DNA of 64,000 nt, taken from Nemopilema nomurai. Taxonomy: Eukaryota > Cnidaria > Scyphozoa > Rhizostomeae > Rhizostomatidae. The notes under the pieces are model-generated. The model worked only from the letters and a program-made list of their open reading frames with translations, did not search any database and had not been told where the DNA came from. This document shows positions 46,213 through 58,400 of the stretch, in pieces; the first letter of the stretch is position 1, and each line of letters opens with the position of its first letter. The stretch covers positions 62,001 through 126,000 of the forward strand of contig ML133473.1 of the NCBI GenBank assembly GCA_003864495.1. The letters are read 5' to 3'. The translations under genes were made by a program, and so were the position numbers.

Positions 46213-47208
46213 TCATGAAAATAGCTTGTTGTTCCAACCAATCATGTCTCTACGGCCATCAAAGAAATTGATGTACATCCTACAAGGGAAAAAATTTTAC
46301 CATTAAATCTATCAAAATGTCTGACTTCCTTAACAGCTTTCTAAGAGATTAATATCACAAGGGTCCCATAAATGAATATCACTGCTTTATTTCACATCAT
46401 AGCTCTATGTAATTAAATCAAATCAAATTTATAAAGCAAAGAAAATACAAACAATTTTGCCTACAACAATTTTCTGACAGAATGAAAAGCCAAAAATGTT
46501 AAGAACACACCTGTCTCTTGGGATCTTCAGGGTTCTCTCAAGAAATTCTGTGATTGTAGCAACATGGCCTCTGTTAGCTTTCTCATTGATGCCACCAATG
46601 CTGGTCAGTTTCACCGAGGCACATGGCTCTGAAGTTCCAGCAAATGTCATACTGACGTCAGGAAAAGACTGCACCAGTACAAACTTGAAAAGCAAACTAC
46701 CTTTAAATGACCTAATCTTGATCAATTGATGACAGGTTTCATTTAAAATGTTTTTCTCTTATTCATCTATTACACATATACATTCATCTCTCATAATCCA
46801 TGTTATGTTAATTAGATCCTTTGCATGCCTGGCCTAGTTGTGTCTATGGTACCTAGTTTCTTTATACTTTGAGAAATTCTCAAGAAATTAACTGATTAGT
46901 TTTTTAAAATCTATGAAAACAATTTTGGTTGAAATTACCCTATAATGGTTGAATCATACACCTTTAAAGTTAAACGTTTCAAAATTGAAAAGATTGGATG
47001 ATGATTTGATTAAGTAAACAAACATGTTGCATTATAAAATTCCGAAAGGCGACAGGGGGGCACGTTTCAGAACAACTGCCACTCAGAAGACAAGTCTCAC
47101 CTGAACAGGCTTTGACAAGATGTTTGCAATGAGGTCGGTTGCTTCTTTGTGCCAGTCTTCAGGGAAGTCCTTTTGGCTAACGTTTGTTTCCACAGTAAAG
47201 GTTGGCAT
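46213..47208 (-). CDS. MIF: Macrophage migration inhibitory factor-like tautomerase
   Basis: Small homotrimeric tautomerase of the MIF/D-dopachrome tautomerase family, cytosolic and secreted without a signal peptide in animals. Three exons: 47101-47208, 46511-46683, 46213-46279; phases agree; 115 aa, exactly the usual MIF length. Pro2 directly follows Met (MPTFTVETNV), the catalytic N-terminal proline after Met removal. Lys33 (ILSKPVQ), Ile65 (TSIGGI) and Asn98 (YINFFD) match active-site residues, and the protein ends GWNNKLFS like the family. The thiol-oxidoreductase CxxC is not kept: Cys57 is present, but position 60 is Val. The exon 2 acceptor was set at 46683 because it restores FVLVQSFPDVSMTF, aligning with the family strand; a nearer AG at 46670-46669 would drop five residues. 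Divergent from the PEP mutase gene with 300 bp between starts. Confidence 0.94.
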
Positions 47209-47508
47209 TTTGTAAGGAACAGCTGAGCCACTTCAGTGCCTGGATGAAGCGAAATTGTGAAAGAAACCAAGGTTACAGCTAAAATGTGTAGAACAGCGTG
47301 GTACCTTATCACAAGGAAAACACCCATGCACAAAGCCGTTATTATGCCCCCGAAAGTGACATCATGTTCGATTGGTTGGCTATTGTGAAACATGCAATTC
47401 CAGGGGGCAATGTTTGACTTCTGGCCTCCTTTGGAAATGCCCATTAGTCTGAATTAGGTCCTTGCCACGCTACAAGTTCTGCAACAGTTGAAGGTAGAAG
47501 ACAGCAAA
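47209..47508. promoter_or_regulatory. Divergent promoter region, MIF / PEP mutase
   Basis: The 300-bp gap between two head-to-head start codons must contain both core promoters unless upstream 5' exons exist. ATTGGTTGGCTATTG near 47371-47385 carries a CCAAT box on the minus strand. No TATA box is obvious. A shared promoter is inferred from spacing. Confidence 0.5.
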
Positions 47509-50500
47509 ATGGCACTAAGGATTGCTGCAAGAACTTTGATAAATCAGTCAAAAGGTTTGCGCACAGGTATGGTACAATGATGCAATCTTTTTTGTTGTGT
47601 ATGTGAGGCTAGAAGTCAGAGTCCAACGTGAATAGGCGTTGGCCTAGATATTAGATCTTTCTTGTTGACTGAAAGGCAGCCAGAAGATGTATTTATTTTA
47701 CGATATCAAAACTGATTAACGTCAACGATTATTATTTCTTATTATGGGTAAAAATATATTATTTAATCTAAGTGGTCTTTGATGAGAAAAAGAATGCCCA
47801 CCGGTAAATGTTTGCGATCAATAATGACGTCTCAAATTACATATTTATAATCCCTGAATTTTTCGGTTAGAAAATGGTTGGTCAGAGTTGGCAATTGAAT
47901 TTTTATAGGACGACTTGCATTGGTGCTACATGGTACAAAGGTATCATGAAGGGAAATTTTGGTTACCTCCCCTTCTGCACTAATAATCAGCATTGTTTGT
48001 ATTTTTATTCTTTGTTTGTCAATTTTTCTTGTCAACTGTCTACTTTCGTAGGAAGCGTTGTGGCCCAGAAATGCTTTGCAAGCACAGACTCACCAAAGGT
48101 AAGTAATTAAGTTTTTTATTACAAATCTTGTTAGAAAATGATGGTTGTGAAAATAAGTTGCTGGGGCCAGCATAAGTAGTCCTTCTAAAGATATGATATG
48201 ATCAAATTACTTTGGGAATGAAATTGAATGGTATTGAGTTTATGGAATCTGATGTAATCTAATCCAAATATACAGAACAGTCCCCATTAAAGATATTTTG
48301 TCTTGGCAGTTAGTAGGTTGGTGTTCATTTTTCAAATGAAAAACAAGGAATGTTAGATGATGTTAGAATATAAACTGATCAAAACTGCTGGATTGCAAAG
48401 TGTCTCTTTACATTGAAAAAGTTTGGCACACCAACTGCAATGTAAAGCATTCCCAGTGATTCAGCCCAGCTCATCATTAACAACATCTTAGCAATCCAGC
48501 AGATAATTAGTCAATACAGGACATGTAGTAGAATTGAAAAATTCTCGATTTCAGCAGATATGCTTGGTGTTAGTTTTGCTCTTTTCGTCCATTGCAGAAA
48601 ACTACTCAACTGAAGCGGATGCTCAATTCATCAGAACTTGAATTCCTCATGGAAGCCCACAATGGACTTGCAGCAAAAATTGTTCAAAATGCAGGTCATT
48701 ATATGTTTCAAATGATTAAAATCCCATATGCATTACCTATATTTTTATCTATAATTCAAAACGTCAAGAGGGTAATCAGCTGGTGCTGATAGCTTGTTAC
48801 ATTTTTGTTGTTAAATTGGTGGCTGGCATTGAGATGAAGATCACCTACAGACAATTTGATAAGAATAATCTTTTTCACTTCCCAAGAGTTTAGATAAGTT
48901 TGATGTTTTCCTATCTACACCAAAGTCATCCCTACTAATGTAATATTTATAGGTGTTGCACTAAAATCTGTTGTCCTTCTTTTTGGGAAGTAGTTAAACA
49001 AGGTAGGAAGCTTTTCATATGCTCAACTTCAGTTTTGCACTTTCAGGGACAACAAAAGCCACACATTAAGCATTTGATGAACTTACAGGTCTCAATCTTA
49101 AATTTCAATGCCATTTAATCTGGCCTACACCTCAATATAGTTGCTAGTAATCTTTCACTGAATTTAGAACATTGATATTTGAAACGTGATAAAAGCCATG
49201 GCTCATAGAAAACTAGAAATTTAGCCTTAAATATGTTTGTTTCATTTACAGGATTCAAAGGTATATGGGGTAGTGGACTATCAATCTCAGCCTCATTAGG
49301 AGTAAGGGACAGCAACGAAGCTTCTTGGACTCAGGTTTTAGATGTGCTTGAATACATGAGTGATGTCACAGATATTCCCATTCTTTTGGATGCTGATACT
49401 GGCTTTGGAAATTTTAATAATGCTCGTCGACTGGTGAGAAAGTTAGAAGAGAGAGGTGTAGCAGGGGCCTGTATGGAGGATAAATTGTTTCCAAAAACAA
49501 ACTCACTTCTAGATGGAAGAGCTCAGCCACTAGCTGATGTAGAGGAATTTGCCCTGAAAATCAAAGCTTGCAAAGGTATAAAGGTTTACCATGGTTTGAT
49601 TTGGCTATTGGTAAATTTAAGAAGTCACTCTTAAGGTGTTTTGAGTTTTAAAGTGAAGGATAATTCCATACTCATAGGTTGATATGATGTTAGCTGAATG
49701 CTGTCTTAGGCCAAAGAGTTGTACAGTAGGTTGGCTAGCTCCACATCAAACCACTTTTACTAGCATAGCATGTTTTATTTATAGATTCATGTTCAATGCA
49801 GTGAGCCTGAAACCAAGGCTGTTGTGGGATTGCACTTGGGCAACCACTAGCATGATTGTTTGGTATGCCTTTACCACTCGAACTTGATGGCTTTATCATT
49901 TGAAAATTATCTTCAATGAATACCTATCTTATCAGCATGAATTCATATTGTTCGATCTTGCTTTTGTTTCTCCAGATCATCAGAGGGATCCTGATTTTTG
50001 CATTGTTGCGAGAGTGGAGGCATTCATTGCTGGGTGGGGCCTAGAAGAAGCATTGAAGCGTGCTGATGCCTATCACCAAGCAGGAGCTGATGCCATATTG
50101 ATGCACAGCAAGAGAAGTGATTCAACCGAGATTGAAGCTTTCATGAAAGCATGGAACAATAAGGTAATGCATCGTGCTAAGTGTTCTAGATTGTATCCTG
50201 GTGTTCTGGATTTTTTTGTAAAGTCATAAGTTTTTATGTAGGTCTACTAAATGAAAGTAAGGCTTAATCAAAACATTTAATTACCATTGCCAGGAGCAGG
50301 CAATGTGTTCACTGTTCAAGAAACTATCAACCATGCTTTTGTTTGACACTTGCTATTTTAATTTTCGAAATGTTTTTCACACCTAGTAATTACCCTGCAA
50401 TTCTCTGTAAAGCTTTCTGTGCTTCAAGGCTTTTTGGGTGTGCTTTTAGCACCTAAATGATTTATACATCTTGCTAAATCAAAATGACCTGGGATTATTT

Positions 50501-51097
50501 TGATGAGCTCTTTTGGAAAATTGTCTTTGGGAATATTCTTATGTTTTAATTACCGGTAGGATTTTTTTCATAAACTGAAAATAGTGTATTTAGTATTTAG
50601 CTACCATGTTTTCAGTGAAACTGATTAATGTGAATATAATTCAAATGCTGCTAATTTGAATATTTGCATTTCATTTTTAGTGCCCAGTTATCATAGTGCC
50701 CACCAAGTACTACAAAACTCCCACAGACACATTTAGAGACTGGAAAGTGTCAACAATTATTTGGGCTAATCACAATGTGAGATCTGCCATCACTGCCATG
50801 CAGAACACAACAAACACCATTTTCAAAGAGCAGTCATTGGTCAACATTGAGCCAAATGTTAGTACTTTGAAGTTTATCTCTATTCAATTGACTGTAATTT
50901 TGCTGATGCATATCAAAATAGATTGTAATGGTGATTGGCTGTATGAAGTTATGTTGTGATTCAACTTCAATGCTTACTTGTTCCTCTTGTAATTGTTTGC
51001 TGTTTTGTTTCAGATTGCAACAGTGAAAGATATTTTTGCACTTCAAAATGACCAAGAGTTAGTTGAAGCAGAGAAGATTTATCTCCCTAAAAACTAA
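47509..51097 (+). CDS. PEPM: Phosphoenolpyruvate phosphomutase (PEP mutase)
   Basis: Isocitrate lyase/PEP mutase superfamily. PEP mutase converts phosphoenolpyruvate to phosphonopyruvate, the step that creates the C-P bond for phosphonates such as 2-aminoethylphosphonate. Seven exons: 47509-47566, 48052-48098, 48598-48694, 49252-49575, 49976-50163, 50681-50857, 51014-51097; phases agree; 324 aa. Residues 1-20 ([20 protein letters not shown]) form a basic amphipathic stretch without acidic residues, like a mitochondrial presequence. The core begins [20 protein letters not shown]. Key motifs: [31 protein letters not shown] (metal-binding aspartates near 114-116), and [10 protein letters not shown] at 143-152, matching the mutase signature EDKx5NS that separates PEP mutases from lyases and hydrolases. 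Further on: [30 protein letters not shown] and [11 protein letters not shown]. No decarboxylase or transaminase partner is in the window. Confidence 0.93.
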
Positions 51098-52460
51098 TGT
51101 TTATTAGCCTCTCTAAAATTCAATCAATTTGAAACTATTTTTTAAGTGGAATGAATAGATATTAACCCTTATGCCATAATGTTGTAACAATTTTACAGGT
51201 AAAGCTAAGTTTAGGAGTTTTTGTTACAAATTGCTGAGAGTTTCAAAAAGGGGAAATTTTTTAAACAACTAGCTTTTTGAACTGATATTATTGTGTTTCA
51301 ATGAGGCATATATTCTAAAATACATACAATGTAGTTTCTTTCTTTAAAGAACTAATATCAAATATATATTTGTTATCATGTGGTTTCTTTGCATGTATCT
51401 CTTTAGCATCCAGTTCAGCATTCAAATATTTACTAATTATTTCTATGCACTCTTAGACAAAACCACAATTCACTTTCATGGTTGAAAAATGACCTAGGCT
51501 AAGGCCCTAGCAATGCAGATAGGGGTGACAAGGGTAAAAATTCTCCAACTGATAGTTCTCTCTAATATGGGTACGCTATCTCTCACACATAAGTTTAGGG
51601 TACTCAAATTTTGATATGATGATCGCATTAAGCAGTGTAGTGTTAAGTATAACACATAATGATCATAAATGTACACAAGTTAAGTGGAATGGGAAATTTT
51701 GTAGAGCATCTCACATTCCAGTACTACTTGCTGATTCTGGTTCGTCAGGTCAAGAAGTATGCAAGAACTATTCTTCCGCTGTTTTGTGCCACATTGAAGA
51801 CGTACAGCTAACTTAATAAATATTGTATTATAGCTGTGATTTTCCGAGTGTAATGATTGGATATAGATAATTAAGCCCCAGTCTGCAGAGTATGGTAAAC
51901 GCACACCTGACATGCCTTTGAAAGTAATGCCATTTTTTGTACCTGAAGAAGCTTATGACACATGAAATGTCAGTTAAAATTACTCCCTGTAGATTGATAT
52001 CTGCCCATTGCACATTATTGAAATGTTAGGAAAGAAAAAACTGGCAAAAATGAATAAAAACTAACAGGGACAGTCGAGAGCCACCACCCTGGAGAAAGCT
52101 CGGTTTGTTGGATTCCCTTGGAAGCAACACTAGACAATTGCCAGACAGTGGCATTTCTATAAGGGAGGGGGCGAAAAATATTCGGCCCCTTCATTTGCCC
52201 CCCACTTTTCTTATATATATATATTGCATCCGGTAACTACTATTCCAGGATTTATTGTGGTTTTTGGGCAGGTAATTAATTCAATTTTGATTTTCATCCA
52301 ACTTTGGGTTGAACATCCATTTGAATGCCTCTTCCAGAGATCTTTATTCCATAACTTTATCGGTGCTCCTTCTTAGGGGCCACTTCCACTGGGCAGAGGT
52401 CGTTACTGGGCAACACTGTTGTTTAGGCCTAAATCGTATGAAACTTGAAGACTTAGAGTA
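51098..52460. other. Intergenic region between PEP mutase and CFAP251
   Basis: Same-strand gap of about 1.4 kb. It contains PEP mutase 3' UTR sequence, a short G/C-rich patch near 52158-52202 (GGGAGGGGGCG and GGCCCC/GCCCCCC) followed by a TA run, which looks like transposon debris, and the CFAP251 upstream region. No gene or RNA recognised. Confidence 0.5.
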
Positions 52461-55400
52461 ATGGAGGAAGAAGCAAGAGAAGCGGGGGACGATCTCCCCA
52501 CCCTAAATTCAGCAGAGAGTATTTACATTAGAGAAGGCGGCAGTAGTAACGATGTTCACGTCAAAAATGCTTTAGTAAGTAAATCAATGCCTAACCTTCC
52601 CCCGAAGTTAATACATTATAATTCTAATCACAACTACTTCTTGATAGCAATGGCTGCATTTTAGGATATAGAATAACTCAAGGGGCCCTAAAGAAGTGCC
52701 AGATACTTGAGAAAAGCCTTCAGTATGTAAGTGTGATAGGACAGCTCCAATGTCATTTTTGACATGCTTATCATATGTCATATGTGAGATCAAATAGACT
52801 TATAAATGGTGTTTTGAGGCTTTTCATTTTGGATTTTTTACAATTACTTTTAGGTCTCGCAACACAGAACTCCTTAAACATGCTAATTTCATTGACAATT
52901 AAGCTAAGCTTTTCTAAGCCAAGCCAGATTAAGCTTTTCAAGTTGGACAGGTTGTGATCAAATGTTGTTATTTGATTTACTCTGAATTTTAGAATCTAGT
53001 GTGGTCTTTCGGCGTCAACAGAAATGTTCCAGTTCTCAATCTGTCTAATGACAATAGAAAGGTATTAAGCAATCAATTTATTTTTAATTTCTTTTTGTAA
53101 TATTTTGAACATCAGCAAAAGTGATTAAGCCAGACTTGTCTCACAAGAATATTTTATATTCCAAGAAAGCTGAGAAGTTCTAGTGGATTGAATGCCTAAC
53201 AATGTGCATCAAAAAGATCATTCTAGGAAAATTTAGGAAAATAATTGTATTGTAAATGGCATCTGTTACATGAAAGATTTTAAGTGCCAATTTTGGTAAC
53301 CACTATAATGCAAGGAATATTGCTGTAAAGGTTTACAAAAAATGAATTATTGTCTAATTTTAATTATTTATTTATTCCAGGCTGTTTTTTATGTTACTGC
53401 GCATACAGGCATACTCTTTGATTTCAACAGAAATAGACAAGTTCTTTTCCAAGGCCATGTAAGTCATCATCCACAGTTTTCATATCTGCAATAAGCATAT
53501 ATCTGGGAGTTTGAACTGTTCTTGGACTAATTCATTAATTCCAAAATTGTATATGGACTATAGGCTAACATCAGAAAGTCCCATGGGTTAATGTATATGC
53601 TTAGAAATTAACAGTTATTGAAGAAGCACTGCTTCTTATGAAGTGTTCATCAAGCCATTTGATAACGTTTTAATATGTGCTTGTTGTTGCCACCAAAATG
53701 GCAGTTGTACTAATTTAGAGTAGGCAAGGTCTTACTTTGAGCAGGAAGGACGAATCCAATGAAATTAGGGTCATTTCTATGCTTTGTGCCTAAATGTACC
53801 TAAGTAAGCTGCTTTTATCATTATCATTTGACATCCTCAAGCTTCATTTAGTATCCAAAGATTTTTCAAGTAACAAGTAACAACAGCTATGAATGGTCCC
53901 TGACTGATAGCTACTTGCTAGTTAATAAATTTACCAATTCAGTTTTATTTTTATGTATTTTGTTGATATTCTGATTTTGTTACAGGGAAATTGTTTGAGC
54001 TGCACTTGTGTCAGCCAGGATAAGAGATGGCTTGCAACTGCAGATATTGGACCAAACAGTATGGTGATCATTTGGGATACTCTTGCAGGGTATGGCCAAT
54101 TAATTGAAAATACTTATTAATTTCAATCAATTTCCTGCAAAGAAAAGTTATTTGTTGCTTTTCTGGGTACTTAAGGTATAGCATGCTGCAATTCTCCACA
54201 AAAACCCCGTGTTGGTGGCAGAGACAAAGTAGGAGGTCTATAGCTCCTTGTCAGAGGTGTTTAGCCCACCTTTTGAAAGATATACTAAGAAACTTATTTA
54301 ATTTATCTGAAAGGTTTTTGCTAGAAAAACTAGTCTTCATGAAAATTTGAATCCAGATAAAAGCAGCTGCTGATTTTTTTGTCTTCTCATTATCTTTATG
54401 TATGTTCATCTTTTTTAAATTGAGGTTCCATTATTTATCTCTGATTTTCTGGTACTCAATCCTTCTACCCATTTTTCATTCAAGGTATTTGATATTTCGT
54501 TTTGAATGATAGTGTGATAGAAAATAAAGTTGATTAAGTTGAACAAGTAAATAAAGTATAAGTCAAATATTTCTGGTTGGAGTATAAAGCCAATTTCATA
54601 TATTTATTCTCAATATTCAAGTTATTCTTACAGGATCCCCATCCAAACGTTTTTTGAGCCCCATCCAGATGGAGTACAGAGTATGATGTTATCTCATGAT
54701 GCAAAATATTTGGTCACTGCCAGTCATTCAGTGCCTCAGGTACTGCACTTTTTTGTCAAAATCATACATAAAACATCATGGCAATTTTATCAATGATGTT
54801 CAATTAGCAATTATTTACTTTGTTACTTTATAAATGCTTCAGAGTTTTTCAAAATCACATACCTCTGTCTCTTTTCAGACTGTGTCTGTCTGGGATTGGA
54901 CAACTGAAAGAACTTCACCAATATGCTCTGCAGTATTAGAAGAGGGACATGGATTACAAGTATGTTTATGTTGCTGTACTTTTTTGTTTTAAGCTAATTG
55001 AGCTCAAATGAAGGCTTAGTTTGATACTTTGATGATGTGAAAGCATATTGTGAGATAATCATACAGTTTAGAGTACTTACAATGAATGTAAGCTTAGATA
55101 AATGTGGCTTTTTTCTTTTTCTTTTTTTAGACCCAAATTTCATTCCATCCTGAAGATCCTCACCAGTTTGTTACAAACAACGGCAATCAAGTTGTTTTCT
55201 ACTATTGGGTTTGTCCATTTTATTCCTGTTTGAATGGATATTTTCTTACGGTATATTAGAAAGGAGACCAGCTCTATGTCTTGCTTTTGAAAATTTTATC
55301 ATACTTTCATCTAGATTCATTTAGCATTTGCCTTTTCACCTAAAACCAGTCAAAGATGTCTAAAGTATGCTTTTCTTAAGTCATGTTAACTGAATTTAAT

Positions 55401-58400
55401 TCAACAAGTTTTTGCAAGATGTTTATGATTCTGTTTCTTTCTGTTCTGGCGGATATTTTCATCAAGTGTTTTTGTTGTGAAAAGAATGATTTTATTCTGA
55501 GCCTTTTCTACATAGAGGATCTTTTATATTTCTATAGACGGTTGACTCTGAGAAGCTCAACTTTGTGGCGCCTCCACTCTCAGACAAGGTAAGTAGTTTT
55601 CAAAAACAATTTTATCTCATCTTTTGCCCTCCAACTTGTATTTAATTTTGTATTATAGGTACGCTTGTGGATGTTGTTGTTCCTATATTTATTCTTTTGC
55701 AAGTTCTTTTTTGGATGTGTGCTGTCGTTCTTATCATCTTGTTTAACGTGCAGAAAACACGGAGCCAGTAAGAGACGATGTTACGTGACTGTTGCGTCTT
55801 GGTAAATTTACTGACTAATTACAAAACTAGGCGTATGTACATAAAGCGAGGGGACATGTTGTTGATTACATTACTGTGGATACGGAGACAATGGAAGGTT
55901 ATAATGACTATGAAACAACGGAGGACATAATAACGTTTAGACAATGGTCACTGCAGTATATAAAACTTGTATGTACTTGTATGTACCTCTATTTGTAATG
56001 GTAAAATGTGGCTACCAGAATCACATTTGTCATTGTTTGACAAACGTTTCAGGATTTCAACAAAGCTGTTGGCAATTACAGCCAATCTGTGTTTTTGGTT
56101 GGAACAGACAGAGCATTGACAGCGACAAGCTGTGGCAACATTGTTGTGTGGAGTCATTCCGAGGGAGAAATGCCTTGCAACAAGAAGGCATTCAAGATTG
56201 TTAAGATGCAGGATAAATCTCTCACTGTGTTAACATTGTGTGACAAGTGAGTACAAAGAACAACTGCATACTTTTCAATTGCTTAAGGCAATACTCACAA
56301 AGGCATTGGGGATTTGATTGGCTGACAATGTAGCAACTCCCAAATAGTTTAAAGCCATCGCAATAGTAGGTTTAAGAGAGTTTAAAACATTCTAGAAATA
56401 CCAACAGCAGAGTTTATTATTTGGTTTGGGGTAACCATTAACTGAAGCTATCAAAATGTAACAAATAGCTCTAATTGACTACTGATGTCGCTCTTATTTT
56501 CAACGAGCAAAATACTCCAATTGGTGCCAACCATGCTGAGATTATAGTCATTATCAATGCAGAATGATTACAAGAGTTCTAGTCATTCTGTTGACGAGAT
56601 CTTGTTTGCTGAACTCCATTTGTCATTTGTCATCGTTTGTCATTTTCAGATTCATTGCTACAGGCGATGTTGCGGGGAATGTGAAATTCTTTGACAGGGA
56701 CTTGAAGTTATCTAACTGGTAAGATAGCAAAAGAAGATTATCTTGCGATTCATTTTTCAAAATTTTTCTTTCATAAGCCAATTGCTTTATGCGAAAGTTT
56801 TCTGATTAAGTTGAATAGTCTACTTACTCGCGTATAAGAATATCAAACGCTTGAAGTGATCAATTCATAAAAAGAACTGTAGCTTTCTTGTATCATCTGT
56901 GCATTTCAGTAAAGTGTCATATGTGATTAAAGGTAGTTACGCAATTCTTACGCAATACTAGAAAGCTTGTCCTTGAGAGGAACGGCAATATTTTCTCTTC
57001 GTATTGATATCCCAAACCCAAGCAGCCTGCTCAACTGTTCCTTTTGTAATTGGCTCTGAATTTTGAAGATCTCTTGTTACATCGTGTCCTATTAATTCCT
57101 TGGCTTTCGGTCTTTCAAGAATCCCATTAATTCATTTTATGGTGTATCTTTTAGGTACGAGCAGTTTCAAAAGGCAGGGCCTATCAATGCTATATCTTTT
57201 TCGCATTCGTCAAGAGATTCAGAAAGCCCTGGGTATGTTGGAAGTGGAGCTTGCATATTGAGTTTCGAGTTGTGGAGCAGAGTTTATTTTTCACTTGCAT
57301 TCTTGCAAAGAGGGTGTGAAGAGGGTGCGCTAGTTGGTCTTTAGCCAGCCAATTATCGATCCACAACTGGCCATTCATTGTGTCAGCTTTTAGTCATTTT
57401 CCGACGTTTGCATACACTGTGGAGTGTCGGACGAAAAAGCGCTTTAAATATGCGAAAACTGGCTTCGTTTCTTCTAGCTATTGTAATTACTGATTCTGTA
57501 GTTTTGCTTAAGAACTTGTAGGGGAAACCCTCAAGCATATTGCTTCTCACGCCATCTCTTCCTTGTAGACCGATCAAAAAGGGTGATTACCCCTCCAGCT
57601 CCACTCTAAAGGCGGATGCTTTCATAATAAACGATATGATAATTGGTACAACGAGAGCCAACATCGTCTACTTCAAGGCTGTTGGCAGCCATTTTGAGGT
57701 AATGTTTGTGTCAAACACGTAGCCTATGATTTAATGCTGAACTAATGGTTCTCATTTTGGCTATAGAAGTACCCCTGATATTTCTTTGCATTTGACTGCT
57801 ATCAATGTATACTTCAATCCAGATGCAACCACCCTTGCAGGTTCTGGAAGCACGCCGGTTGCCTGCTCCAGGGACATCTTGAGTAGAAGTTATTGTGCAC
57901 ATTTGTGGGTCACCTTCCATATAGATTTAATTGGAAAGATTTCGAGGTAAAATTCTGGTAAAACAACTAAAGGAAGTAAATTCCTGCTGATGCTTTGTAT
58001 AATATAGCTTATTCTGTTTAATAATATTGAGAATGTTTTATTTTTAGTATATTAGGCAAGAAAATGACAAGTCGGTACAGGCAATCGCATGTCACCCTAA
58101 GGAGTAAGTAAAAGCATCCAAAAGTTGAATTTGATGATTTAAGTGCTCGACTATATTCCAAGCTAGAGTAGGTTGAGTATAATTACTTACACTGATCAAT
58201 ACTTTTTCAGGCATGGAATTAAGAAAGCAACTGCTATTTATGTTACGACAGCCAGTCATTTTTGCATACTATTGGTTACTGTGGATGTTCCAAACGTTTT
58301 AATGCCACCTTGAAAATATTTTAGGCCCAGAATTTGCATTGGAGGGCTCACTGGCATGCTTCAACTTTGGGATTACGATAAAAAGTAAGGTCATTTGAAA

